A stretch of 64,000 nucleotides of DNA from Albugo candida (taxonomy: Eukaryota; Oomycota; Peronosporomycetes; Albuginales; Albuginaceae), in contig CAJNAR010000144.1 in NCBI GenBank assembly GCA_905220665.1, positions 868,001 through 932,000 of the forward strand, given 5' to 3'. A model generated the notes under the pieces. It saw only the letters and a list, made by a program, of their open reading frames with translations, had not been told where the DNA came from and did not search any database. A program made the translations under genes and the position numbers. Positions 32,009-43,823 of this stretch are shown here, piece after piece. Numbering within the stretch: position 1 is the stretch's first letter; every line of letters begins with the position of its first letter.

Positions 32009-33112
32009 TCATTGACGCGGCTTTGGCGTCATGAAATCATCTCCATACTCCTTCATGAGAAAATCCAAAGGATCGGCAATGGTATCGTACTCGACACCAT
32101 TCACCACAACTCGCTTAAATGGCTCGACTTGCTCGTTTTTCAACAGCCTTGATTGATTCTTAATCTGATCGATGCGCCAATGTGAATCACCTTCTTTCTC
32201 CATCTCGTACATATCAAGATATGGAATCACACGAATCGGAACATCCATCTGAGTGTTGGGATCATACAAATTGCCTGCTAGCGGGTGATCTGGAGCCACG
32301 CAAACGCGATAAATACTCTGATAAAACACGTGATATCCCTTCCGAGCCATTGCATGCTGAAACGTAGACATGTCGAATGCACCGATGTGTTGATATCCAA
32401 GATCAGCGTCTTCAGTGAACGGAATGATAGACTGATTACGGAAAGCGCCCAAGAGCGATCCAAACAAAAGCACTGGTTGACCTCCCATCTTTCTCAACTC
32501 TTCATAAGCGTCTAATAACAGCATGTGAAGCACACTTCCAAAGCATCGAGTCGCTGAGGTCTTGGGTACTAGGATATCTAGCCGATCGGGGACCACGCAG
32601 TATGGCTCGTCAATCCTTCCCGTGATGGGTAGACAAGCTTGCCAATTTTTCCGTTGTCGAGCGATGTAATCATCCAGGCATAAGTGACGATGAGAACCTT
32701 GTAATCTTGGTGGACCAAACACTCGACTCGCAGTGCTGGAAAGCGCATCAAAATCATGACCTTGATCGTGTCCAGAGCTGTAATCGCGGAAGACGAAAGA
32801 TGATGGCATACATGAGCTTTCCGATAGATCAATGGATGGTTTCACTATAAGAAAGCCGAATTGAGTGAGCAGAAGAAAGACTCCAACCAAGAAAAGTCCA
32901 ATTTGTAGAGATAAGAACACCCAACGATCCAAAATGCTTTTGTGTGAGTTGTCGAGATGAAACACACAGAAGCGACTTCTTTTCGTGCAGCATTGATAAT
33001 TGATATGCATGCTGCATCTCGGTAGACATTGACCGCTAGTCTTACGTCCTTGCCGCAACGTCGATGATGCAGAGACCATACAACATGGAGTCGCTGGTCG
33101 ATTCGTTGTCAT
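32009..33112 (-). CDS. LicD/fukutin-family phosphotransferase-like type II membrane protein
   Basis: Intronless, 367 aa. A Cys/Ser-rich cytosolic N-terminus, one membrane span at about residues 65-88 (WVFLSLQIGLFLVGVFLLL), then a luminal catalytic domain. The LicD/fukutin nucleotidyltransferase signature is clear: LLFGSLLGAFRNQSIIPFTE followed by DADLGY, the metal-binding acidic pair. Conserved FKRVVVNG and PLDFLMKEYGDDFM close the domain. Family members transfer phosphocholine or ribitol-phosphate to glycans; a Golgi glycan-modifying role is inferred, the donor is unknown. Confidence 0.85.
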   Translation of the reverse strand: MTTNRPATPCCMVSASSTLRQGRKTSGQCLPRCSMHINYQCCTKRSRFCVFHLDNSHKSILDRWVFLSLQIGLFLVGVFLLLTQFGFLIVKPSIDLSESSCMPSSFVFRDYSSGHDQGHDFDALSSTASRVFGPPRLQGSHRHLCLDDYIARQRKNWQACLPITGRIDEPYCVVPDRLDILVPKTSATRCFGSVLHMLLLDAYEELRKMGGQPVLLFGSLLGAFRNQSIIPFTEDADLGYQHIGAFDMSTFQHAMARKGYHVFYQSIYRVCVAPDHPLAGNLYDPNTQMDVPIRVIPYLDMYEMEKEGDSHWRIDQIKNQSRLLKNEQVEPFKRVVVNGVEYDTIADPLDFLMKEYGDDFMTPKPRQ

Positions 33113-33191
33113 TGCAAAGTACGAGCCAAAAGACGCGTCTGCTACTATTTTCGGATCGCTGCGAGTAATTCATGTGACATGTGAATTGTGG

Positions 33192-36100
33192 CTATGCGTT
33201 CGATGAGTCACTTCCACTGCTACTTATGGCGGCATGTGACTTGGCTTTCGCGGTGCGGATGACTAAAGCGACTTCTTTCGTTTTGATTCGATACGATTCG
33301 TTACTGATTGTGTCTATTGGACCATTCAGAAGCAAAGGAAGTGACGAGTTATTTGAATGTACTGTCTTGAGAGAAGCTTGAATCGCTCTTCGATCGTCTT
33401 CGCTCCAAACATTTGCTTCCACACGCGAATCAATGACGAGAAAAAATTCAGGATCGCTGTTTGTCGATATCTGAGCCGCCAATTCACTCGCACATGAGAA
33501 TTCCAGTGTGTAGGCTTCCAACATGTTGATACTTTGCCGGAATTGTGGTATGCGTGCGAATTGAACAAATTTTGGTGCGATTGAGAATGCGCTGCTACTT
33601 TGTCGAACCAGAAAGTCGATAAGGTCGTTTGATTTATATGATTCTTCATTTTCCGGTTTATATTGGTGGATGAGTTCTTTCTTCTTCGCATGAAGAAACC
33701 GCCAGGACGATCGATCCAACAACGCGATCGTGACGACTTGGTGAGGCAACGATTTGGATTCAGGACTTTCGAGTATTTCTGCAATTATACTTCGACCTTC
33801 GTACAATGAGAAACTCATCAATTTGCCCAGTATACATCCGTCCACAAGAATGCCTGTCAGGTGTCCTTGCCGACTGTCACGCAAGCGAATATGTTGGGTG
33901 GTCATACAATCTTGTACGCACCCTTTTTCCACAAATATGTTCCACACTTGCTGTCGAACGTCTTCCACTCGCATATGTTCTCCAATGACAATATTTTGCA
34001 CGAACGAATGGGTAGAATCTTGATCCGTTAGTCGAAGTATCAGCTCCGATGGAAGAATTGAGCTTTCTGGTGCAGCAAGTATGGATGGCGCCTCCGCAGT
34101 ACGATTGTACAGCATTAGACGACAATTGTATTCTCCTACTCCAAGCGGTATGCCTTCCACCACATGAATCGTATTGTTGTTTCCAATTGAAAGCTTGTAA
34201 AGAGTGCTGTCAATAGCTTTAAGCTCGATACCTGCAGTATTAGCCCCACGTAAGAGTTTGAACTGGTCAGCTGGGATACAAATCCGTTTCTCAATTTCGT
34301 TCTTCAAAGCGCGAACCGTCTCTCGCCGGTCGATGCGAATAGCTAATGTTGGTAATGTGGAGTAACGTATATTCACATTGATCATATTCGCCTCTTTCGC
34401 GTAGAATTTTGCAGCTTCTGAAGGTGCTTCTGGATCCTGACACTCTTCAACGATCACTTCTGTGCCACTTGCAACATACAAATCATCTTCGAGCTTTAAA
34501 GCCAATGTCTGAGGTGAGTTATCAGGGTTCAACATCGTGATTGGATTCTGTGAATAGGCTGCATAACTTCGTTTCAACATCCGAAAGTTGCTTTCTGCAG
34601 CAGTGAAGTTGAACTTGTTCCTGATCGTTTCATATAGTTCACCAACTGTGGAGTCTTGTGGTAATTGGATCCAGCGAGACTTGATGCTCGAATCGTTGCA
34701 TTGGGCCGTTGCCGGCAGGTAGCGCTTCACAAACACTTGCAACTTCTCTTCATCAAACTTTTCCCACTCTTCTTCGGCTTCTTTTGATTCCAAAAGTAGT
34801 TGATGTCCTTCTGAGATGCCAATCTCCTGACATGTTTTAAATAAGCGATCGTCATACGTATGCAACGCGATACCGTTGTAGTCGTTATAGCGACGCAGCC
34901 GGACGAGCTCAAGAGATTCAGGTAGAGTGATGCCCTGTTGAGTAAGTGATGCTGCATCGTTCTTGAATGTGTCGAACACTACTTTGACCGCTTCGCTAAT
35001 AGTCGTATCTTTGTATATCAAAATCTGCTTGTCCACTTTCTGGCCATAAGAGCCGCGTACAAACACTTGTAACATGATTTGTTTGGCACGTTCCAGTTGT
35101 TGACGTTCTCTAAGGCGAAATCTGGACTCTTCCTGCTCGATTCTCGCTTTCAAGTAGACGGGAATTTCTTCCTTCGAGACTGAATTTACATTGCGAGCCG
35201 ATGATAAAAGTCGATACATGAGCATGTAAGCACATGTGGTGTAGTTGGAGCGATACCCATATTTGTTCCCATTGGTCGATTGACCTCCAAAGGCTACACT
35301 GACGTCGTGCTCTGTGATTTCTGAAACGTGCGCATCATTAAAGTTGTACCATTTTCCATTTTCAAAATTCTTGATATACGCATAATAATGTCCACCGAGT
35401 GCACTACCGGAGTGCATAAGTACAGAGTACAGCTCATACACATTTGGTCCTTCCTCGAATAACCCGTTCACATCAAAGTCTGGATCCCAAGTATCTACCA
35501 CACGGTCTTCGCTACTGATTTGTGCCGTCTTTTCACAGTCAATCTCGTCTTGCACGGGCCAGAGATTCGATCTATCTTGTTCTCTATGCTTTTGCTCAAT
35601 ATCATGATCTTGCGTTCCTGAGCATCCATTGACTTTCCGCCGTTGCATCACCTCTAATTCATGACGTTCCAGCGATATTCTTCGTGCCAATTGCCCTTTC
35701 TTCCTGCTGTGAGTTGATTGCAGCTCAGCATCACCACTCGCACCATCGCCTTTTATCTCCTCATTTGACAGAAACGAGTTCATATCCAGATACTTTGGGA
35801 ATGTGATGCGATCGTGAAGTTTGATACGGTCCATTGTGTTGTAATCGAAATCAAATCGCTTCAACTGTAAGGAAAGCAAATACGGAAGCCGATGAAATTT
35901 GAGTCCTTTGATTGCATCCCTCTTCGTTTCACATTTATCGCATTTCCATTGATTTTCTTTGTCCAATACCTCCGGCTTGAGGAAAAACTCGAGTGCTTTT
36001 TCCAGACTTTCAATTTTGCGCACAGTAAATGCATTATCTTCCATGCCAAATGGACGAATTACCAATGAGAGATCAAGAAAGTGGTCCATACGACTGCTTT

Positions 36101-36797
36101 CGTACCCACAAGTACAGCATTTGACGTAATCTTTGAGTGTTCCACGGTATAATTCATTGACAAAGTCTTCTTTGCAAGTTCCTTTGAATGAATGCTCGAG
36201 CGCGTCTAAAAACACACGACATAGCTCTTGCACGTCGTGCTGCTGAAAGACGTCATTTCCTGTCCACCCAAAACTCCGCGTGAGTGATTTTGTGTCCACG
36301 CACGTCTTGGAAGTCGTCTGAAGCTTCGCAAAGAGCTTTTGAAGTTGAAGTGGAATATTTTCCTTCTCATCTTCAACTTCGTCGTCAGAATCCTGACTGA
36401 GCTCAATATTTGGATGAGCTACACTATTTTCAGCAACATGTGGGCTGATCTTAGGATATTCCCATTGATATAATCCTTGTCGGAATTCCGGTGTCATGTA
36501 TAGCGTTTGTAATAAACTATTCATGTAACAAGTTGCACCTTGATTAGATAGACCTGTCATGTTGCGTTTATTGGAACCGGTAGCGGGATTGGTCGAATGC
36601 ATGGAGGTGTTCAAAACGGACACCTTGTCTTCTAAGTCTGTTGGCTCCCCAGAGTTGTGGGAATGCACACTTTGTAATTCAGAAATCGTCTTCTTGAATT
36701 TATGACGCGGTGATTCGTTATATTGCACGCTTTGATCACTTTGTGATGGAATTGCGGAGTCTCCATTTGCAGCACCATAGACTTCGGGGCTGACCAT
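33192..36797 (-). CDS. USP47-like ubiquitin carboxyl-terminal hydrolase
   Basis: Intronless, 1201 aa. Cysteine protease that removes ubiquitin. Cys box at C90 in GLSNQGATCYMNSLLQT, then TRSFGW and QQHDVQELCRVFLDALEH. Zinc knuckle cysteines (CCTCGYE, CDKCETKRDA), LSLQLKRFDFDYNTMDRIKL and the His box SALGGHYYAYIKN near residue 470. The catalytic domain is split by an acidic insertion. The C-terminal 600 residues resemble the ubiquitin-like tandem of USP47/USP7. The match to USP47 is stronger than to USP7, and no N-terminal MATH domain is present. Residues 1-75 are Ser/Asn-rich. Confidence 0.92.
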   Translation of the reverse strand: MVSPEVYGAANGDSAIPSQSDQSVQYNESPRHKFKKTISELQSVHSHNSGEPTDLEDKVSVLNTSMHSTNPATGSNKRNMTGLSNQGATCYMNSLLQTLYMTPEFRQGLYQWEYPKISPHVAENSVAHPNIELSQDSDDEVEDEKENIPLQLQKLFAKLQTTSKTCVDTKSLTRSFGWTGNDVFQQHDVQELCRVFLDALEHSFKGTCKEDFVNELYRGTLKDYVKCCTCGYESSRMDHFLDLSLVIRPFGMEDNAFTVRKIESLEKALEFFLKPEVLDKENQWKCDKCETKRDAIKGLKFHRLPYLLSLQLKRFDFDYNTMDRIKLHDRITFPKYLDMNSFLSNEEIKGDGASGDAELQSTHSRKKGQLARRISLERHELEVMQRRKVNGCSGTQDHDIEQKHREQDRSNLWPVQDEIDCEKTAQISSEDRVVDTWDPDFDVNGLFEEGPNVYELYSVLMHSGSALGGHYYAYIKNFENGKWYNFNDAHVSEITEHDVSVAFGGQSTNGNKYGYRSNYTTCAYMLMYRLLSSARNVNSVSKEEIPVYLKARIEQEESRFRLRERQQLERAKQIMLQVFVRGSYGQKVDKQILIYKDTTISEAVKVVFDTFKNDAASLTQQGITLPESLELVRLRRYNDYNGIALHTYDDRLFKTCQEIGISEGHQLLLESKEAEEEWEKFDEEKLQVFVKRYLPATAQCNDSSIKSRWIQLPQDSTVGELYETIRNKFNFTAAESNFRMLKRSYAAYSQNPITMLNPDNSPQTLALKLEDDLYVASGTEVIVEECQDPEAPSEAAKFYAKEANMINVNIRYSTLPTLAIRIDRRETVRALKNEIEKRICIPADQFKLLRGANTAGIELKAIDSTLYKLSIGNNNTIHVVEGIPLGVGEYNCRLMLYNRTAEAPSILAAPESSILPSELILRLTDQDSTHSFVQNIVIGEHMRVEDVRQQVWNIFVEKGCVQDCMTTQHIRLRDSRQGHLTGILVDGCILGKLMSFSLYEGRSIIAEILESPESKSLPHQVVTIALLDRSSWRFLHAKKKELIHQYKPENEESYKSNDLIDFLVRQSSSAFSIAPKFVQFARIPQFRQSINMLEAYTLEFSCASELAAQISTNSDPEFFLVIDSRVEANVWSEDDRRAIQASLKTVHSNNSSLPLLLNGPIDTISNESYRIKTKEVALVIRTAKAKSHAAISSSGSDSSNA

Positions 36798-37113
36798 TTT
36801 CTTTGATTAGAGTTCCTAATCAGATCCGACGCTATTTTGGGTGAGAACGTTACAAGGAAATAACGTCGGATCAGATCTGACTCAGTGAAGCTGAATACTT
36901 TCCCCAAGCGTATATATCATATGATAGCGGTTATTATATTAGATGGGTAGGAATGAGTCACATTCCAGCTAGCTGAAAATAAAGTAAGCTCTTCTATCAA
37001 TAAATACAGTGCTGCTTGGGTAGAAAACAGCATATTTCCCCAGTCATAACCACCCGCATTACGCAAGCGTTCGTTTCTGCAAGTTTCGTTATTTTCGGGC
37101 GCACGCGAAGGTG
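36798..37113. promoter_or_regulatory. Divergent promoter region, USP47-like / Dsc3-like genes
   Basis: 316 bp between two divergent starts. It contains the inverted repeat listed separately. No coding frame supported. Confidence 0.4.
36823..36872. repeat. 15-bp inverted repeat upstream of the USP47-like start
   Basis: Arms 36823-36837 and 36858-36872 are complementary at 14 of 15 positions, including an unbroken GATCCGACG/CGTCGGATC core, with a 20-nt loop. They lie 26-75 nt upstream of the minus-strand ATG at 36797, so the transcript could form a hairpin in the 5' leader, or the DNA could be a dyad binding site. Confidence 0.6.
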
Positions 37114-38246
37114 ATGGACGGAGTCAAACAAGAACAAATAGACCCTATTGCATGTGAGAATGTAAGTCCTCATCTACATGACGTTATGTGCCAGTTTCCG
37201 ACATCTGCTTGACTTAGGACAATCACACGCTCGAAAATGATGAAATCGACGAAAGGGAAGAGTGCTTGGGGCCTAAAGTATTATTGAAAATAAAAACACT
37301 GAGCGAAAAGCCAATAGAAGTCGAAATACTACATACAGCAATGGTCGGAGAGCTAAAGCAAATCATCAAAGTCCGAGTGAATGGGGATGGCAAGTTCCTC
37401 CGATTGATTCATCATGTTTGTGCCGGTTGCAATGTGGCGCAAGTTTTTATCTGATTTTTGATGAGTAGGGGAAAATTCTAGCCGATGACAAGTCGTCTTT
37501 GCAGTTTTACAAGATCAAATCAGGAGATTTCATTCATTGTGCTGTCAGTTCAATACCGCCAAAAGCAGTCGGACAGCAGGTAAATGGTGTCTGAGACACG
37601 GTAATGACTTCGATTTGACAAATTGCTGATATATTAGCTCATTGTCCCCGGTAACGTGCAAGAAGAACGTGATGATCAGAATCGTAGAGGTTTTGATCGT
37701 TTGCGCGATCGAATGAGTCGAGACGAAGTGCAAGCTCTTCGATTATATTTCTACCCTCAAATTTCTGCATTCATTCGGGAAGCTGAGACTGTGGAAAATG
37801 AAAATAGTGAGGATCGAATTTATCGACTAGAGGAGGAATGGATGAATACACAGGGGCCCCAGTCCGAATTTGGTGAGGTCATCCTCATTAGCCTTCTTCT
37901 TACACGGATTTAAATGATATCTTTTGTAGCACTAAATGTGATGCCATCGGCTCGTATAGCGTTGGAACATCAAATTGACATGACCGGTCTGGGAGGATCG
38001 ATTTTGGCAGCGGATAACGAAGGCACAGGAACAGAGTTTTTGTGGGGATTCTTGATGGGACTTTTACTCGGAGTGTTCATGCTATTGATGGTACGTGACT
38101 ATTTAGCAGACTGCGTGGCTAAGACTGCTAACATTCCTCATTAGCTTTTGGACAGATCTGTCCCACGAAAGCAGAAAATTGGTCTGCTATCAGGTGTCGG
38201 CGTCAACTTTGTCTTGAGTATTGTGCCAAAAGCAATGGCAACATAG
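37114..38246 (+). CDS. Dsc3-like membrane-anchored ubiquitin-like protein
   Basis: Exons 37114-37161, 37218-37415, 37469-37579, 37638-37872, 37930-38090, 38145-38246; frame kept; 284 aa. A ubiquitin-like fold covers about residues 33-118 (VLLKIKTLSEKPIEVEILH, RLIHHGKILADDKS, IKSGDFIHCAV). A DUF2407_C-type segment follows (RRGFDRLRDRMSRDEVQALR, FYPQI), then a C-terminal hydrophobic hairpin (FLWGFLMGLLLGVFMLLML and LLSGVGVNFVLSIVP). This architecture matches Dsc3, the ubiquitin-like subunit of the Golgi Dsc E3 ligase, and is also near TMUB proteins. The assignment rests on layout and the GFDRL motif. Confidence 0.72.
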
Positions 38247-38391
38247 GCGATAGTTGCTCGAGATAGAGTAGTCCACATAACAATAGTGTAAGCATATTCT
38301 CCATACAGTATAGGACACTGTACATATGATTTGTCATGATTGGCTGTAATATCCACTTTCACTAATATGAAGTGATAAGTGTGTGGAATAG

Positions 38392-39656
38392 ATGTTGCGG
38401 GCATTATCGGAAGATGCCAATAGCGTAGTAGAAAATAACGAAGTATCTGACGCTGTCACTCCAACTGAAATTGACGACCATCATCATAATCAGTCCTTAT
38501 CAGACGACCTACCTAGAAAAAAGCGCAAATTTGCGACAATGACGAAAGAACTCAGCCCCGATCAAAAAGCTATTGTAAAACTTCATGTTTCCAGAGAAGC
38601 TACATCCGAAGGATTCGTTAAGTGTAATTTTTGCAACAAAGAAATCACATCTAAAAACGTTGACCGATGGGCATCTCATTTACGCGGATGCGGTAAGACA
38701 CCGGAAGATGTGAAAGTACAAATTCAGCCTTTTCGAACGGTTGTAAATGCACACGCGAATATCATTTCAGCTGCTCTTAGCGCTGCCAATGTACCACAAG
38801 CTTCACTTCAGCATAGCACAAATACCAATCATCTTGGAAATCTACAAAATGCTATCACGACGAGCTATAATGAAGTATTCAAAGTTCATGTTGCCAAAGA
38901 TTACATGAAGTTTAATGCGGCTCACTTCATCGCGTACAAAGTAAGAGTCGATATGGAAACATGGTGACCCAACTCAATGCATTCATCTCCTGTATTAGGG
39001 ATACCGAGAAAAACTACATGGACATAACTATCGTGTTGCCGTGACACTAAGTGGAGTTGTGGGACCTGATGGATACGTCGTCGACTTTGGCGAAATTAAG
39101 AAAATTTCGCGGGTAATCAGCAAAGATTTGGATGAGTCATTTTTGGTACCAATGAACAGCGATGTTTTGAAGGTACAAAAGGTCTTGTACACGTGGACAA
39201 AAACCTATATCTCAATTGTTTGTGTAGATTACATTTGATGGAACAAATGTGCACATTCTAACAGAAGACAATGCCAAATTTAGGTGACATCATTCTGTGG
39301 GATTTTTGTAGAAAACGGACCAACATTTCTCTTTTGGTGTGCTATATAGCTTTCCAAAATCCGATTGCTCGCTTTTGCCTATAGTCCACTCCTCAGCAGA
39401 AGAATTGGCGATCTATTTCGTAAGTGCTTTGGCATCAAGCATCATGACGTTGTATCTCATTCTATCTTTTCTAGAGCAATCAGCTAATTGATGCGTTCAC
39501 ACTTGTCGCATTATTGGCAAGTAAATCCATTATCCTGAACTGACGTATCACACTTATCTATTCTACTCGCAGCAACGCGGAGTGAAGAAAATTGAAGTTA
39601 GCATTTCGGAAGCCAATATGCAACTTGCCTCCTACGAACGAACAATTCTCACCTAA
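38392..39656 (+). CDS. BED-type zinc finger fused to a PTPS-III-like pterin enzyme
   Basis: Exons 38392-38940, 38999-39172, 39228-39283, 39350-39419, 39475-39516, 39573-39656; 324 aa. Residues about 40-115 are basic (PRKKRKF) and carry a BED-like finger CNFCNKEI...HLRGC. The C-terminal 155 residues are a 6-pyruvoyltetrahydropterin synthase fold: zinc His in FNAAHFIAYK and LHGHNYRVAV, then VVDFGEIKK, HSSAEELAIYF and KKIEVSISEA. The usual catalytic Cys upstream of LHGHNY is absent; a Glu sits in REKLHGHNY, as in PTPS-III enzymes that feed folate synthesis. The last intron uses GC-AG (GCAAGT at 39517); the nearby GT would break the frame. Confidence 0.82.
39517..39572 (+). other. Probable GC-AG intron
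   Basis: Donor GCAAGT matches the usual GC donor consensus after a G, and the acceptor is CTCGCAG. Joining here gives VALLQRGVKKIEV, the expected PTPS helix-strand. Use of the GT one base downstream with the same acceptor leads to a stop after seven codons. Confidence 0.65.
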
Positions 39657-39794
39657 CAGCCATTGGATGAAAATGCGATCATTTATATCCAGCCATATCT
39701 CGTTTAATGTCTACCATTAATTTAAAACCTACAACATCAATTAAACCTCAAATACACATTCTCGACTTTTCCGCATTTAAAGAGTAAAGACTCC

Positions 39795-42125
<2,331 letters not shown>

Positions 42126-42313
42126 ATTGAGCTAAAACTCTTCAACAACAAATGCGCTCTTCAATCCTCCATCCTTGTCATCATGACAGTGTGGAATTAG
42201 AGAGTTCTTTCGACTCGTCGGACGAGTTGTAAGAAGAAAAATAACTCTAAAAAAGATAGTGAAATTGCTTTGTGCTGCATTCCTTCTGCTTTATTGTTAT
42301 GCGTATCCACAAA

Positions 42314-42629
42314 TCAGTTCTCAGAGAGCATTTTTGCTTTTCGTTTGCACTCCAAATCGAAAAAATCACAATCGGAGTATTTCCATGGGAACGGCTTATT
42401 ACGCAGTTTAAGGTACGCGTACTCGGGTTTCTCTTCGTCGTGCTCGTGATGTTCGCCCAAATGTGAAATGACTGTGACGACAGTGAACACACTGGTGAAT
42501 GCTATCATTCCCATTGATATTTGCTTCCATCGAGCCACTTGCTCTGCGCATTCAAATTCAGTACTTTAGAGAGAGTATAAATGAATGCGCTTGTGTACCT
42601 TTCGCTTCATGTTCTGTAGCAGAAGACAT
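42314..42629 (-). CDS. COX6A: Cytochrome c oxidase subunit VIa
   Basis: Exons 42629-42599 and 42543-42314, phase 1; 86 aa. Small nuclear-encoded subunit of mitochondrial complex IV. One membrane span (MIAFTSVFTVVTVISHL), an HxxHHEH-type stretch (HLGEHHEHDEE) and the family signature YLKLRNKPFPWKYSDCDFFD. The short acidic/basic N-terminus on exon 1 has no obvious long presequence. Divergent from the cysteine dioxygenase gene. Confidence 0.92.
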
Positions 42630-42836
42630 TTGCCGTGCATTCGACGAGATTGACTTGGTTGAAATACGGTTTAATTTACGCAGTAGGGACTAACAAAACA
42701 TCCTTAGCAACGGCACATCGCGCATGATAACGCACCATTTTCTTGTCAAGAAGTATTATGGGAAGCACCCGAACCGGTTTATGCGGTATTTATCGATATC
42801 TTTCTGTTTCGACGAAAAAATGGAAGTGTCTCTAAA

Positions 42837-43630
42837 ATGAGCGAATGCGAAGCAGTTTGCATAGCCAAACGGCCGAATGCATCCGATACATTGAATGCAG
42901 AGAAAGAGAATTTGACAAATCAAGTACGACTATGCATCAAAGTGATCTCTCCAATTGTGCATCGTCTCTCGTTCTATGAAAAACACACTGAAAAGATCTC
43001 ACCGTTGGGACCGAATCACTTATCTCTGCCACAACTAATCAAAGCGATTGAGAAGAAGTTTCAATCCAACAACCTGTACGACAAAAAATTGTCATTTATC
43101 GACTTGTTAGAGTAAGTCTCATCGCGTACATCTAACCGATCATTTCACCGAGTCATTGCTTTACTGTGAGTAGACATTACAGCGGCGATCTGCGCGAACT
43201 ATTACCATTCTCATTTGTGGATCCGACAAAAACGTACACGCGGAATCTCATTGCAACAGACAACGAGTCTTACGCTTTAATAATGATCATATGGAATCGT
43301 AATCGCTACAGTCCGATACACAATCACCCGTGTGATGGATGCTGGGTCAAGATAATTAGCGGAGCCATGAACGAAGTACAGTATCGGATCCAGCAGAATA
43401 AACTGTACGAAGTATCCAATATCATCCTGGATCGTGGTGTGACTTACATTGATGACTCAATGGGGCTCCACAAAGTAGGAAACCCTCGTCACGATCAGCT
43501 TGCTATCACACTTCATTTATACTCGCCTCCATTTGATACATGTCGGGTATGGACGGACGCAGAGAATTCCAATCAATCCTCGCTAGCAGATTCGTATTAT
43601 TTTAGTGTATTTGGCAAACCAATTACTTGA
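42837..43630 (+). CDS. Cysteine dioxygenase (type I)
   Basis: Exons 42837-43111 and 43174-43630, phase 2; 243 aa. Iron enzyme that oxidises L-cysteine to cysteine sulfinate. Metal His pair and cross-link Cys are in SPIHNHPCDGCWVKIISG, the third His in MGLHKVGN, and the cross-linking Tyr in LHLYSPPFDTC. The 90-residue exon 1 is helical and matches the N-terminal part of the cupin domain less strictly. An ATG 27 bp upstream is in a frame that stops at once, so 42837 is the start. Confidence 0.93.
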
Positions 43631-43823
43631 GAAAACAAAGTTTGACGCGTGCTGAATTGGGAGCATGTAGATGGTCAATGTTCTCACTGACCTGTCCTCA
43701 CCAACTTCTTCACACTACCTGCTTCTACAGCTAACGCTTACAAGGCAGACACCAAAACGTGTGCCTGATGTATTCTAGAGATTGTCATTCGTCTACTGAA
43801 AAAAATGTCTGTGGCGTCATGTA

